A DNA stretch of 64,000 bases from DASUPK01 sp963695675 (lineage in GTDB: Bacteria; Actinomycetota; Thermoleophilia; Solirubrobacterales; 70-9): NCBI GenBank assembly GCA_963695675.1, contig CAVOGY010000002.1, forward strand, positions 310,001 to 374,000. Direction: 5' to 3'. How positions within the stretch are numbered: position 1 is the stretch's first letter; every line of letters begins with the position of its first letter. Positions 43,267 to 51,910 of the stretch are shown piece after piece. The notes beneath the pieces were generated by a model. That model saw nothing but the letters and a program-made list of their open reading frames with translations. It was not told the origin of the DNA and made no database searches. Made by a program: the position numbers and the translations under genes.

Positions 43267-44571
43267 ATGGCGACGATCGAGAGCGTCCACGGGCGGCAGG
43301 TGCTCGACTCGCGGGGAAACCCGACGGTCGAGGTGGAGGTCGTGCTCGACTCGGGCGCGCGCGGCCTCGCGGCCGTGCCCTCGGGCGCCTCGACCGGGAA
43401 GTACGAGGCTGTCGAGCTGCGCGACGGCGGGGACGAGTGGGGCGGAAAGGGAGTCGGCAAGGCCGTCTCGCATGTGAACGGCGAGATCGCCGCCGCGATC
43501 GAGGGCGCCCGGGCCGCCGAGCAGTCGGCGCTCGATCGGACGATGATCGAGCTCGACGGGACCCCGAACAAGGGCCGGCTCGGCGCGAACGCGATCCTCG
43601 GCGTGTCGCTGGCCATCGCCAAGGCCGCCGCCGCGGATCAGGACCAGCCCCTCTACGACTACTTCGCAGAGCTCTACGCCGCCACCGGCGCGAAGGACGC
43701 GGGTCCGGCTGAGCTCTTGCCGGTGCCGATGATGAACGTGCTGAACGGCGGCGCGCACGCCGACAACGCGGTCGACTTCCAGGAGTTCATGGTGGTTCCG
43801 GCCGGCGCGGAGACCTTCGCCGGCTGCCTGCGGGTCGGCGCCGAGGTGTACCACTCGCTCAAGGGAATCTTGAGCAGGAAGGGACTCTCGACCGGCGGGG
43901 GAGACGAGGGCGGCTTCGCACCGGATCTGGAGTCCAACGGGGCCGCGCTCGACTTCCTGATCGACGCGATCGAGGAGTCCGGCTACGCGCCGGGCGTTGA
44001 CGTGATGATCGCGCTCGATCCGGCGACCAGCGAGCTCTACGAGGACGGCAGGTACGTGCTCGAGCACGAGGGCCGCTCGCTGACCGCTGAGGAGATGGCC
44101 GAGTACTGGCACGACGTCCGCCAGCGCTTCCCGGTCGTCTCGATCGAGGACGGCATGGACGAGGAGGACTGGGATGGCTGGAGGGCTCTGACGGAGAAGA
44201 TCGGCGACCTCTGCCAGCTGGTGGGCGACGATCTCTTCGTCACCAACCCGGAGAGGCTGCGGCGCGGGATCGATCAGGGGGTCGCGAACTCGATCCTGGT
44301 CAAGGTCAATCAGATCGGGACGCTCACCGAGACGCTCGAGGCGATCCAGATCGCCCGGGACGCCGGCTACACGACAGTGATCTCACACCGCTCCGGCGAG
44401 ACCGAGGACACGACGATCGCGGACCTGGCGGTCGGCACCGGGGCGGGGCAGATCAAGACGGGCGCGCCATCGCGCTCGGACAGGGTCGCCAAGTACAACC
44501 GGCTGCTGCGGATCGAGGAGGAGCTCGGCGACCGCGCCAGATTCCCCGGGGCGTCTGCGTTTCAGCGTTAG
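43267..44571 (+). CDS. eno: Enolase
   Basis: 434 residues. IESVHGRQVLDSRGNPTVEVEV, PSGASTGKYEAVELRDGG, GANAILGVSLA, PMMNVLNGGAHADN and GGDEGGFAP are all canonical. VSIEDGMDEEDWDGW and SHRSGETEDTTIADLAV carry the Mg and catalytic residues. It interconverts 2-phosphoglycerate and phosphoenolpyruvate. mazG-eno-divIC is the expected order. Confidence 0.97.
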   Translation: MATIESVHGRQVLDSRGNPTVEVEVVLDSGARGLAAVPSGASTGKYEAVELRDGGDEWGGKGVGKAVSHVNGEIAAAIEGARAAEQSALDRTMIELDGTPNKGRLGANAILGVSLAIAKAAAADQDQPLYDYFAELYAATGAKDAGPAELLPVPMMNVLNGGAHADNAVDFQEFMVVPAGAETFAGCLRVGAEVYHSLKGILSRKGLSTGGGDEGGFAPDLESNGAALDFLIDAIEESGYAPGVDVMIALDPATSELYEDGRYVLEHEGRSLTAEEMAEYWHDVRQRFPVVSIEDGMDEEDWDGWRALTEKIGDLCQLVGDDLFVTNPERLRRGIDQGVANSILVKVNQIGTLTETLEAIQIARDAGYTTVISHRSGETEDTTIADLAVGTGAGQIKTGAPSRSDRVAKYNRLLRIEEELGDRARFPGASAFQR

Positions 44572-44577
44572 GCGGCC

Positions 44578-44629
44578 GGCGGCAACCGCCTGCTGCTCAC
44601 TCAGAGAGCTTCGCTCGGCGGTTGCCGCC
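44578..44629. repeat. Long inverted repeat after eno
   Basis: Perfect 13-bp arms GGCGGCAACCGCC / GGCGGTTGCCGCC, with an inner GAGC-TTC-GCTC hairpin in the 26-base loop. It starts 6 bases after the eno TAG. It resembles family A in position and in the GAA/TTC mini-loop, but the sequence is different. It may act as terminator or mRNA 3' stabiliser. Confidence 0.65.
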
Positions 44630-44670
44630 GTCCGCCAAGGAATGATCGACGCAGCGGCGAAGCGGTACGC

Positions 44671-45012
44671 ATGTCAGCCAGGTCAAATGCGGCACGGGGC
44701 GCGCGCAGGCGGGTGCGTCGCCGAGTCGGGCCGAGCAGGGTCCGCTGGGATCGCATCGGCCGGATCGCCCTGGTTTTGGTGCTCTTCGCCGTGATGGTCT
44801 CCTACCTCAATCCCCTGGTGAACCTGCTGGAGGCGTGGCAGGGGTCCAAGTCGAGCGACGCGCAGCTCGCCCAGCTCAAGCGCGAGAAGGTCGAGCTCGC
44901 GCAGCGGCTCCGCGAGGACTCCAGCCCGGCCACGCTCGAGCGCGAGGCGCGCAGGCTCGGCATGGTGCAGCCCGGCGAGCACGCCTACGTCGTGCACGGC
45001 CTCGGAGACTGA
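44671..45012 (+). CDS. FtsB/DivIC-type septum formation initiator
   Basis: 113 residues. A basic cytoplasmic N-terminus (ARGARRRVRRRVG) is followed by one span (IALVLVLFAVMVSYLNPLV). A coiled coil (AQLAQLKREKVELAQRLRED) and a conserved end (LEREARRLGMVQPGEHAYVV) follow. It would be part of the FtsQ-L-B divisome complex. Its position after eno is diagnostic. Confidence 0.9.
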   Translation: MSARSNAARGARRRVRRRVGPSRVRWDRIGRIALVLVLFAVMVSYLNPLVNLLEAWQGSKSSDAQLAQLKREKVELAQRLREDSSPATLEREARRLGMVQPGEHAYVVHGLGD

Positions 45013-45103
45013 GCGAGCAAGCCAGCTGAGCCGTCGTTTAGCGCCGCGGATATGATTCCGCCCTCCGCGCGCGCGGCAATGGGCTGTGCGCGCTTTGTCT
45101 GAG

Positions 45104-46621
45104 ATGAGTACTGGTCGGTACCTGCTCGGCGCGGCGGAGCTGGCGGTAATCGCAACCGCCCTCGGTCTAGGCGCCTACCACCTGCGAGCCCTGCTCGCAC
45201 CCGCCTGGACGGGCGCGCTGGCGCGACTGGCCGAGGTGGTGATCGGGATCTCGATGCTGATTCTGGTCTCGGAGCTGCTCGGCCCACTCGGCCTGTTCAA
45301 AGAGGTCCCGCTGCTGATCGGATATGTCGCCGCCGGGCTTGGCACGACGTTCCTGGTCCGTCGCCGCGGGTTGCCGGAGCCGCCCCGGGCCCCGGAGGCC
45401 CAGGCCAGCCCCCTGATGGTCGCGATCGGGATCGTGGCCGCCGCGCTGGTCGTCGTCCACTGGGCCCATCCCACCGGACAGGCGGTCGATCAGGGGATGT
45501 ACTACCAGGACACCACCTGGTACCACATGTCGTTCTCGGCCCGGTACGCCCAGACCGGGCACATCGGCCCGCTCCACTTCACCGATCCGCTCAAGCTCGC
45601 GGTCTGGTTCTATCCCCAGAACTCCGAGCTGCTCCACGGCGTCGGGATCGTCTTCCTGAAGACAGACTTCCTCTCGCCGCTGATCAACCTCATGTGGGTC
45701 TCGCTCTGCCTGCTCGCCGCCTGGTGCGTCGGGCGGCCGTACGGAATCGGCGGCGTCACCGTGCTGGGAGCGGCGGTGGTCCTGGACTCGAACATGCTGG
45801 TCGGCTCCCAGGCCGGCCAGGGCCCGAACGACGTCGCCGGCCTTTTCTTCCTGATGGCGGCAATCGCTTTCCTCATCGACGGGGCGGCTACAGCTCACGC
45901 GTTACGCGAGGGGGCCACTGCTCGCGCGGTGCGGGGTGGCCCGACGCCGCCGGTCAGCGGGCAGCGCGCCGACGGCGGTGAGGGGTGGTGCGCCGGGCAA
46001 GGCACCGCCGACCGGAGAGGTCAGCGGGGAGCAGTTCGAGACCGGCGTCGTCGAGGACGTTCCGGTGGAGGGCGACCCTCGCACGCTCGCGACGGTGGGC
46101 GCCGGGCCGCTCTTCATGGCGGGGCTGGCGGCCGGTCTCGGGGTCGGCACCAAGATCACGTTGCTGGCGACGATCGCCGCGTTCACCATCGGCGTCGCGA
46201 TCCTGGGCGGACGGCAGCACTGGCTCCGCGCCCTGGGCGTTTGGCTCGGAGGGGTGGTGATCACGGCCGGCTTCTGGTACGGGCGCAACTTCGTCTACGC
46301 GCTCAACCCCTTCCCGCAAATTCGCAATATCGGCCCGATCCACCTGCCGGGACCCGATCAGCTGCCCCTCTACCCGCGCCCGCCCCACAAGCTGAGCGAG
46401 TACTACAACGACCCGACCGTCTGGGAGCACAAGTTGTTCCCGGTGCTGCACGACCGGCTCGGGCCGCTCTGGCCGGTGATCCTCGCCGTCGTCGTCGTTG
46501 CCCTGGTGTGGGCCTTCTTCAAGGGCGGCAGCGCCCTGATGCGGATCTTGGCGGTGACCGGGATGGTCGCCGGAATCGCCTACGTCTTCACCCCGCTGAC
46601 CGCCTCGGGCAGTCTCGGTGA
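45104..46621 (+). CDS. N-terminal part of frameshifted GT-C-like membrane protein, paralogue 1
   Basis: The ATG at 45104 starts a polytopic protein (YLLGAAELAVIATALGLGAY and further spans). It has the family signature DTTWYHMSFSARYAQTGHIG, LKLAVWFYPQNSELLHGVG and CVGRPYGIGGV. The frame is authentic to about 45905-45960; the remaining codons to 46621 are nonsense sequence. The C-terminal part continues in another frame (45936-47417). The complete protein would be about 770 residues, like paralogue 2. The Asp-x3-Tyr-His motif in the first outer loop resembles GT-C-fold glycosyltransferases; the substrate is unknown. Confidence 0.7.
   Translation: MSTGRYLLGAAELAVIATALGLGAYHLRALLAPAWTGALARLAEVVIGISMLILVSELLGPLGLFKEVPLLIGYVAAGLGTTFLVRRRGLPEPPRAPEAQASPLMVAIGIVAAALVVVHWAHPTGQAVDQGMYYQDTTWYHMSFSARYAQTGHIGPLHFTDPLKLAVWFYPQNSELLHGVGIVFLKTDFLSPLINLMWVSLCLLAAWCVGRPYGIGGVTVLGAAVVLDSNMLVGSQAGQGPNDVAGLFFLMAAIAFLIDGAATAHALREGATARAVRGGPTPPVSGQRADGGEGWCAGQGTADRRGQRGAVRDRRRRGRSGGGRPSHARDGGRRAALHGGAGGRSRGRHQDHVAGDDRRVHHRRRDPGRTAALAPRPGRLARRGGDHGRLLVRAQLRLRAQPLPANSQYRPDPPAGTRSAAPLPAPAPQAERVLQRPDRLGAQVVPGAARPARAALAGDPRRRRRCPGVGLLQGRQRPDADLGGDRDGRRNRLRLHPADRLGQSR
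45926..46032 (+). repeat. Imperfect out-of-phase tandem duplication at the paralogue 1 break
   Basis: GCGGTGCGGGGTGG (45926) recurs as GCGGTGAGGGGTGG (45975), and GGTCAGCGGGCAGC (45952) recurs as GGTCAGCGGGGAGC (46019). The offsets are 49 and 67, both 1 modulo 3 and differing by 18. Copy 1 read in the N-terminal frame gives AVRGGPTPPVSGQ. Copy 2 read in the C-terminal frame gives AVRGGAPGKAPPTGEVSGEQ. The duplication itself therefore accounts for the frameshift. Confidence 0.75.
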
Positions 46622-47417
46622 TCCGAGCGGCTTCGACGCCAACCTCCGCTACGTCGCCCCGGTCCTCATCATCGCCTTCCTGCTGCTGCCCCTGATCCCG
46701 TGGTTCCGGCATGGGGCGCGGCCGTGGATCCTGATCGCGCTCTTCACGATCCTCCTGATCCAGGGCACGGTCACGCAGGCCAACTGGGAGTTCGAGCATC
46801 ACCTGGCCTCCATCGCGCTGGCGTTCCTGATCGTCGGCGTCCCGGCCCTGCTGGTGGCCGGGTTCCGGCGCGGTCTCAACCCGGTTGCACTGGTTGCCTT
46901 CGGGTTGGCGATGGCGATCGTCGCGGTGGCCCTCGGGCGCGTGCGCGAGGAGTACTACCTCGATCACCGCTACGTCACCGCCGCGCGGCCGCCGCTGGGG
47001 GGCGGCTTCCGGGCGACCCCGCAGTGGCAGCCGCTCCAGGACTGGGGACGGAAGGCGAGCCACGACCGGATCGGGGTCGTCGGTCGCGCTTCGGCCTTCG
47101 GCCAGTACTTCTTCTACGGGACCGACCTGACCAATCATGTCCAGTACCTGGGCCGGGAGCTGAACCACGGCACCTTCCGGCCGATCGACAACTGCGCGCG
47201 CTGGCGCCGGACGATCAACCAGGGTCGCTACGACTACATCGTCACCACGCCGAGGCTCGGCCAGATCGAGACCACGGCCCCCCCGGAGAACCTCTGGACG
47301 AGTAGGGACAAGAACGTCAGAACCGTGATTCTGTCCGGCCCGGCGGCGGTCTATCGGATCACCGGGCGACTCGATCCGTCGACCTGCGCGCAGCTCGGCG
47401 ACGCGGCGCACGCGTGA
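45936..47417 (+). CDS. C-terminal part of frameshifted GT-C-like membrane protein, paralogue 1
   Basis: From about residue 40 the sequence aligns with the second half of the paralogues: GLAAGLGVGTKITLLATIAA, WYGRNFVYALNPFPQIRNIG, IAYVFTPLTASG, NLRYVAPVLI. The extracytoplasmic C-terminal domain follows (RIGVVGRASAFGQYFFYGTD, WRRTINQGRYDYIVTTP). The GTG at 45936 is unlikely to be a genuine start. It overlaps the next gene by 4 bases (GTGA). Confidence 0.7.
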   Translation: MARRRRSAGSAPTAVRGGAPGKAPPTGEVSGEQFETGVVEDVPVEGDPRTLATVGAGPLFMAGLAAGLGVGTKITLLATIAAFTIGVAILGGRQHWLRALGVWLGGVVITAGFWYGRNFVYALNPFPQIRNIGPIHLPGPDQLPLYPRPPHKLSEYYNDPTVWEHKLFPVLHDRLGPLWPVILAVVVVALVWAFFKGGSALMRILAVTGMVAGIAYVFTPLTASGSLGDPSGFDANLRYVAPVLIIAFLLLPLIPWFRHGARPWILIALFTILLIQGTVTQANWEFEHHLASIALAFLIVGVPALLVAGFRRGLNPVALVAFGLAMAIVAVALGRVREEYYLDHRYVTAARPPLGGGFRATPQWQPLQDWGRKASHDRIGVVGRASAFGQYFFYGTDLTNHVQYLGRELNHGTFRPIDNCARWRRTINQGRYDYIVTTPRLGQIETTAPPENLWTSRDKNVRTVILSGPAAVYRITGRLDPSTCAQLGDAAHA

Positions 47418-49654
47418 GCTTCGGCGACTACCTGCAGGGCTCGATCGAGCTGATCCTCGTTGCCGCGGCCCTGGGCTTCGCCGCCGTCGGCCTTCGCGGC
47501 CGGCTCCTGCCCGGCTGGTCCGGCGCGTCGGCTCGGCTGGCGGAGGTGGTGCTGGGCCTTTCCCTGCTCGTGGTGACCCTCGAGCTGGTCGGGGTGGTGG
47601 GCCTCTACCGACCCGGCTGGGTGCTGCTGGCATCCCTGCTCGTCGGGGTCGGGATCGGGGCAGCCCTGAGGCAGCCGGCGACCGGACCGCCGCTCTGGGC
47701 GCCCCAGGTCTCCCCGGTTGCGATGGCCATCGCGGTCGCCGCGGCCGTGCTCGTCGCCGCGCACTGGGCGATGCCCACGCAGACCGGGCTCGACATCGGC
47801 ATGTACCTGCCGAACACGACCTGGCACAACGCCCCCTTCGCGGCCCGCTTCGTACAGGACCACCAGGTGGGAGCCCTGCACTTCACCGAGGTCCTCAGCC
47901 TGACCGTCTGGTTCTACCCGCAGAACTCCGAGCTGCTCCACTCGGCCGGCGTCCTTTTCCTCGGCAACGACTTCCTCTCGCCACTGATCAACATCGGCTG
48001 GATGTCGCTCTGCCTGCTGACGGCCTGGGTGTTCGCCCGGCCGTACGGCGGCGGTCCGATCGCCGTCCTCGCCATCGCCCTCGTCCTCGACGCGAACATG
48101 CTGCTGCTCTACCAGCCGGGCGATGCGAAGAACGACACGGCCGGGCTCTTCTTCCTGCTCGCTTCGGCCGCTGTGCTGGTGAACGCCGAGGTGCAGAGGC
48201 GAACGGAGGACAGCGAGCGCGGCTCGCGGCCGCCGGCGCATGCGCCGGTTGCGACCGGGGCGCTGATCGTCGCGGGCCTGGCCGCCGGGCTCGCCCTGGG
48301 CACGAAGCTCAACCTGCTCGCCCCCTTCGGGTTGCTGACGCTTGGGGTGATCGCCGTGGCCGGCAGGGGATTCCGGCTCAGGACGACCGGCATCTGGGTC
48401 GTGAGCTCGTTGATCACCGGCGGCTTCTGGTTTGCGAGAAACCTCGTCAATGCAGGGAATCCCTTGCCCTGGGTCAACGCCGGGCCGCTGCCGGGGCCCG
48501 ATCAGGCGGACATCAACATCCGCCAGCCGCACAACGTCGCGCACTACCTGCTGCCGCCCGACGGCGGGGTGATCCGTCACCACCTCGTCCCCGGGCTGCA
48601 TTCCAGCTTCGGGGATCTCTGGCCGCTCGTCCTTGCGGTCGTCATCGGCGGGTTCCTGCTCGCGATCATCAATGGGCGCACTCCGGTGATCCGGATGCTG
48701 GGAGTGGTGGCGCTGCTCAGCGGCATCGCGTACCTCTTCACCCCGCTGACCGCCGCCGGCCCGGAGGGCGACCCGACGGCGTTCACCACCAACCTCCGCT
48801 ACGCCTCCCCCGCGATCGGCCTCGGGGCGATGTTGCTCGCCGTCGATCCGGGCCTCAACGACCGCCGGCGCGACCAGGGCTGGCTGCTCGGCATCCTCGC
48901 CGTCCTGCTGCTGGTTCAGGCGGTGCCGATCTGGGATCTGTCCGGGCATCTGTGGATCCGCCATTTCCTGCTCGGGGCGATCGGCCTGGCGGTCTTCCTG
49001 ATCCTTGTCCCCGTCGGAATCGTGCTCGCCGGACAGCGCGGCGTCTCACGCGCAGCCCTGGCCGGAGCGGCGGCGCTCGCCCTGGTCCTGGTCGTCGCGA
49101 TCGGCTGGCCGAAGTCGGACGACTACGTCAAGGATCGCTACCAGGCATCCACCGCGCCGAGCAACTTCCCGGACGGGATGAAGAATGCGCTTGAGTGGTT
49201 CAACCGGGCGAATCCGCACGACGCCCGGATCGGGGTGGTCGGCGGACGGCCGGGTTTCAAGCAGTACATCTTCTACGGCGACGATCTGTCCAACTACGTC
49301 CAATACATCGCCCGCCACGGGCCGCATGGGGCCTACCTACCGATCGCCAGCGAGGCCGCGCAGAACGACCGCGAGCCGCACTTCGTCCAGGAGTGTGAGG
49401 AGTGGCGCCGGGCGGTCAACGACGGCCGGTATCGCTACCTGGTGATCGGACCGGATCAGCGAACCCAGTCACGGTTGCCGATCGAAGCCGTCTGGACCGC
49501 TACCGATCCGGCGGCTACCAAGATCGACTCCGAGCAGGACGTCTTCATCTTCCGTCTCGATGGGAATCTCGACCCGGTCGGGTGCGCGCAGCTGAACGGG
49601 GCCGGCAGCGGCGGTGGCAGCCTCGGCAACGCCGCGGCACCCCAGCGTCAGTGA
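47414..49654 (+). CDS. GT-C-like polytopic membrane protein, paralogue 2 (intact)
   Basis: 746 residues from a GTG, the only intact member of the tandem set. About 14-16 membrane spans. Family marks are NTTWHNAPFAARFVQDHQVG, VWFYPQNSELLHSAG, GTKLNLLAPFGLL, FARNLVNAGNPLPW and ITPLTAAGPEGDP-type loops. A roughly 130-residue outer C-terminal domain (RIGVVGGRPGFKQYIFYGDD, CEEWRRAVNDGRYRYLVIGP) ends the chain. Topology and the acidic first outer loop resemble lipid-carrier-dependent glycosyltransferases (PMT/ArnT-like); this is inference. The first Asp-Tyr-His position reads NTTWHN here, unlike the other three, which have DT(T/L)WYH or DSLWYH. Confidence 0.8.
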   Translation: MSFGDYLQGSIELILVAAALGFAAVGLRGRLLPGWSGASARLAEVVLGLSLLVVTLELVGVVGLYRPGWVLLASLLVGVGIGAALRQPATGPPLWAPQVSPVAMAIAVAAAVLVAAHWAMPTQTGLDIGMYLPNTTWHNAPFAARFVQDHQVGALHFTEVLSLTVWFYPQNSELLHSAGVLFLGNDFLSPLINIGWMSLCLLTAWVFARPYGGGPIAVLAIALVLDANMLLLYQPGDAKNDTAGLFFLLASAAVLVNAEVQRRTEDSERGSRPPAHAPVATGALIVAGLAAGLALGTKLNLLAPFGLLTLGVIAVAGRGFRLRTTGIWVVSSLITGGFWFARNLVNAGNPLPWVNAGPLPGPDQADINIRQPHNVAHYLLPPDGGVIRHHLVPGLHSSFGDLWPLVLAVVIGGFLLAIINGRTPVIRMLGVVALLSGIAYLFTPLTAAGPEGDPTAFTTNLRYASPAIGLGAMLLAVDPGLNDRRRDQGWLLGILAVLLLVQAVPIWDLSGHLWIRHFLLGAIGLAVFLILVPVGIVLAGQRGVSRAALAGAAALALVLVVAIGWPKSDDYVKDRYQASTAPSNFPDGMKNALEWFNRANPHDARIGVVGGRPGFKQYIFYGDDLSNYVQYIARHGPHGAYLPIASEAAQNDREPHFVQECEEWRRAVNDGRYRYLVIGPDQRTQSRLPIEAVWTATDPAATKIDSEQDVFIFRLDGNLDPVGCAQLNGAGSGGGSLGNAAAPQRQ

Positions 49655-50484
49655 GCTTCGGCGAATACCTCGGCGCCGTCGTCGGCCTCGCCGCCGTCGC
49701 GATCCCGATGGGGATGGGCGGGGTCCGGCTGCGCCGGCGCCTTCTCCCCGGCTGGATCGGCGCCCCGGCGCGGCTGGCCGAGGCGGTCCTCGGCGTCGCC
49801 CTGCTGACGGTCCTGCTCCAGCTGCTCGGTGCCTTCGGGATTCTGGTCCCGGGGGTGCTGATCCCCGCCGCCCTTCTGGTGGGTCTCGGCCTCTACTACG
49901 GCTTCTGGGTCGACTACGACGCCGGCGCAACCCCTGCGCCGCCGTCACCGGCCATCCCGCCGCCGCAGACGCTGCTCGCCCTCGCGGCCGCGGCCTTCGT
50001 CGCCGCGCACTGGGCGACCGGGCTCCAGGATGTCTGGGCGCGGGGGATGCTCACCTTCGACACGCTCTGGTACCACGGCCCCTTCGCCGCCCGGATCGCG
50101 GACACGGGCTCGGTCTGGGGGATGCACTTCACCGACCCGCTTTATCTGAACTGGTTCTACCCGGAGAACTCCGAGCTGCTGCACGGGGCCGGCATCGTCC
50201 TCAGCGGGCGCGACATCTTCTCGCCGCTGGTCAACTTCGGCTGGCTCGGAGTCGCCTTCCTCGCCGCCTGGTGCATCGGCCGTCCCTACGGCGTCGCACC
50301 GCTCTCGCTGACGGCGGTCGCGATCGCCATGGACACCGGCCCGATGGTCCCGCGCGAGGCGGGCACGCCGGCGACGGACACCGTGCCGGTCGCCATGCTG
50401 CTGGCCGCGGCAGCAATCCTGATCAACGCCTGGGCAAGCGGAACGAGTCGGGCGCCGATGGGGGCGCGGCGGGACTCGGGCTAG
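49651..50484 (+). CDS. N-terminal part of frameshifted GT-C-like membrane protein, paralogue 3
   Basis: A GTG overlapping paralogue 2 by 4 bases (GTGA). It shows FDTLWYHGPFAARIADTGS, LNWFYPENSELLHGAG and WCIGRPYGVAPL. The frame ends at a TAG in the linker after NAWASGTSRAPMGARRDSG. The remaining half continues from about 50490 in the frame that ends at 51910. About 277 residues are encoded in this piece. Confidence 0.75.
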   Translation: MSFGEYLGAVVGLAAVAIPMGMGGVRLRRRLLPGWIGAPARLAEAVLGVALLTVLLQLLGAFGILVPGVLIPAALLVGLGLYYGFWVDYDAGATPAPPSPAIPPPQTLLALAAAAFVAAHWATGLQDVWARGMLTFDTLWYHGPFAARIADTGSVWGMHFTDPLYLNWFYPENSELLHGAGIVLSGRDIFSPLVNFGWLGVAFLAAWCIGRPYGVAPLSLTAVAIAMDTGPMVPREAGTPATDTVPVAMLLAAAAILINAWASGTSRAPMGARRDSG

Positions 50485-50641
50485 TCGGCGAGGAGCGGAC
50501 CAGCTGATTCGGTCTTTCGACGGCGCCTCACCCGCGACGTTCCCGCGGCGGACGCCCCTGCTCGGCGCCCTCCTGGTTGCTGGTCTTGCAATCGGGATAG
50601 CGCTCGGATCGAAGCTGACGATCTCCGGGGCCGCCGCGGCG

Positions 50642-51910
50642 ATGGCGGTCGGCGTCGTCTTCATCGTGCCCCGCGAGGTCAGGTGGAAGGCGTTCTGGGT
50701 CTTCGTCGCGGGCGTCGCGGCCGTCGCCGGCTTCTGGTTTCTCCGCAACCTCATCCACGCCGGCAATCCGCTGCCCTGGATCAGGCATATCGGGCCGATC
50801 GACCTCCCCGGCCCGAACCGCGGCCTGCAAGGCCGCCACGACTTCACCGTCGCCCACTACATCTTCTCCAACCCCAGCACCGGCCTCTGGCGCACCTACT
50901 TCCTCAACCCGATCGAGAACCTGCTCGGTCCGCTCTGGTTCCTCATCCTGGGCGGCGCGGCCGCCGGCGCGATCCTCGCCGTCTGGCGGCCTCGCTCTCC
51001 AGCGGTCCGGCTGGCGGGCGTGATCACGGTTGTCGCTGCGATCGCCTATCTGTTCACGCCGCTGACGGCGGCCGGGCCGGAGGGTCATCCCCTGGCCTTC
51101 GGCATCAACCTGCGCTACCTGATCCCAGGGCTCGCTTTGGGTCTCGCCCTGCTGCCCCTCGAGCCCCGCCTCACGCCGGAGCGCTTCCGCGTGCCCCTGA
51201 TCGTCGGCGGGCTGATCGCGCTCTACTTCACATCACGCAACTCGGACGCCAACGTCGCCTGGGAGGGAGCCTTCGCCTCGGTCCCCTGGGCGGCGCTGAT
51301 CGGCATCGTGCTGATCGGCGCGCCCGTCGGCCTCGCCCTCGTGGCGCGCCGGAGCGCCCTGGCCGCCGGGGTGGCGGGGGCGTTGCTCGCCCTCGCCGTG
51401 GCGGCGGTGGGGTGGGAGCGCCAGGATGACTACTTCGACCACCGCTACGACCGACCGGAGGACTTCCGCTTCCAGCTCGACGACGCGGTTCGCTGGGCCA
51501 AGCCGACCTCGGGCCTGCGCATCGGGGTGGCGGGCACGAGTGGCGCCTACAACCAGTACGGCTTCTACGGCGATCAGCTCGACAACTACGTCCAGTACGT
51601 CGGCCGGCATCTGCCCGAGGCCGATTTCCGGGCGATCGAGACCTGCCCGGTGTTCCGTGAGGCGGTCAACGACGGCCACTACGACTACCTGGTGACGACA
51701 CCCACCCTCGACCTCAACAACCCGGCCACCGCCAGCCCCTCCCCCGAGGGCGGCTGGGTGAAGAACGATCCGGCCGCCGCCCAGATCCTGCACTCCGGCC
51801 GCGTCTCCGTGTGGCGGATCACCGGCGAGCTCTCGCCTGACGGCTGCGACCTGGGCGGGAACCGGCGCAACCCGCCGGGCCAACCGGGAGCATCAGCCCC
51901 GGTCAAGTAG
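50642..51910 (+). CDS. C-terminal part of frameshifted GT-C-like membrane protein, paralogue 3
   Basis: The frame is open from about 50486, reading RTPLLGALLVAGLAIGIALGSKLTI before the first ATG at 50642. It continues WFLRNLIHAGNPLPWIRHIG, IAYLFTPLTAAGPEG and NLRYLIPGLALGLALL. The outer domain follows (RIGVAGTSGAYNQYGFYGDQ, FREAVNDGHYDYLVTTP). It carries everything the N-terminal piece lacks. Stop and next start share TAGTG. Confidence 0.78.
   Translation: MAVGVVFIVPREVRWKAFWVFVAGVAAVAGFWFLRNLIHAGNPLPWIRHIGPIDLPGPNRGLQGRHDFTVAHYIFSNPSTGLWRTYFLNPIENLLGPLWFLILGGAAAGAILAVWRPRSPAVRLAGVITVVAAIAYLFTPLTAAGPEGHPLAFGINLRYLIPGLALGLALLPLEPRLTPERFRVPLIVGGLIALYFTSRNSDANVAWEGAFASVPWAALIGIVLIGAPVGLALVARRSALAAGVAGALLALAVAAVGWERQDDYFDHRYDRPEDFRFQLDDAVRWAKPTSGLRIGVAGTSGAYNQYGFYGDQLDNYVQYVGRHLPEADFRAIETCPVFREAVNDGHYDYLVTTPTLDLNNPATASPSPEGGWVKNDPAAAQILHSGRVSVWRITGELSPDGCDLGGNRRNPPGQPGASAPVK

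Noticed and set aside
45954..47633. Long minus-strand frame opposite membrane-protein paralogue 1
   Set aside because: A typical antisense shadow; the plus strand carries conserved motifs shared by four paralogues.
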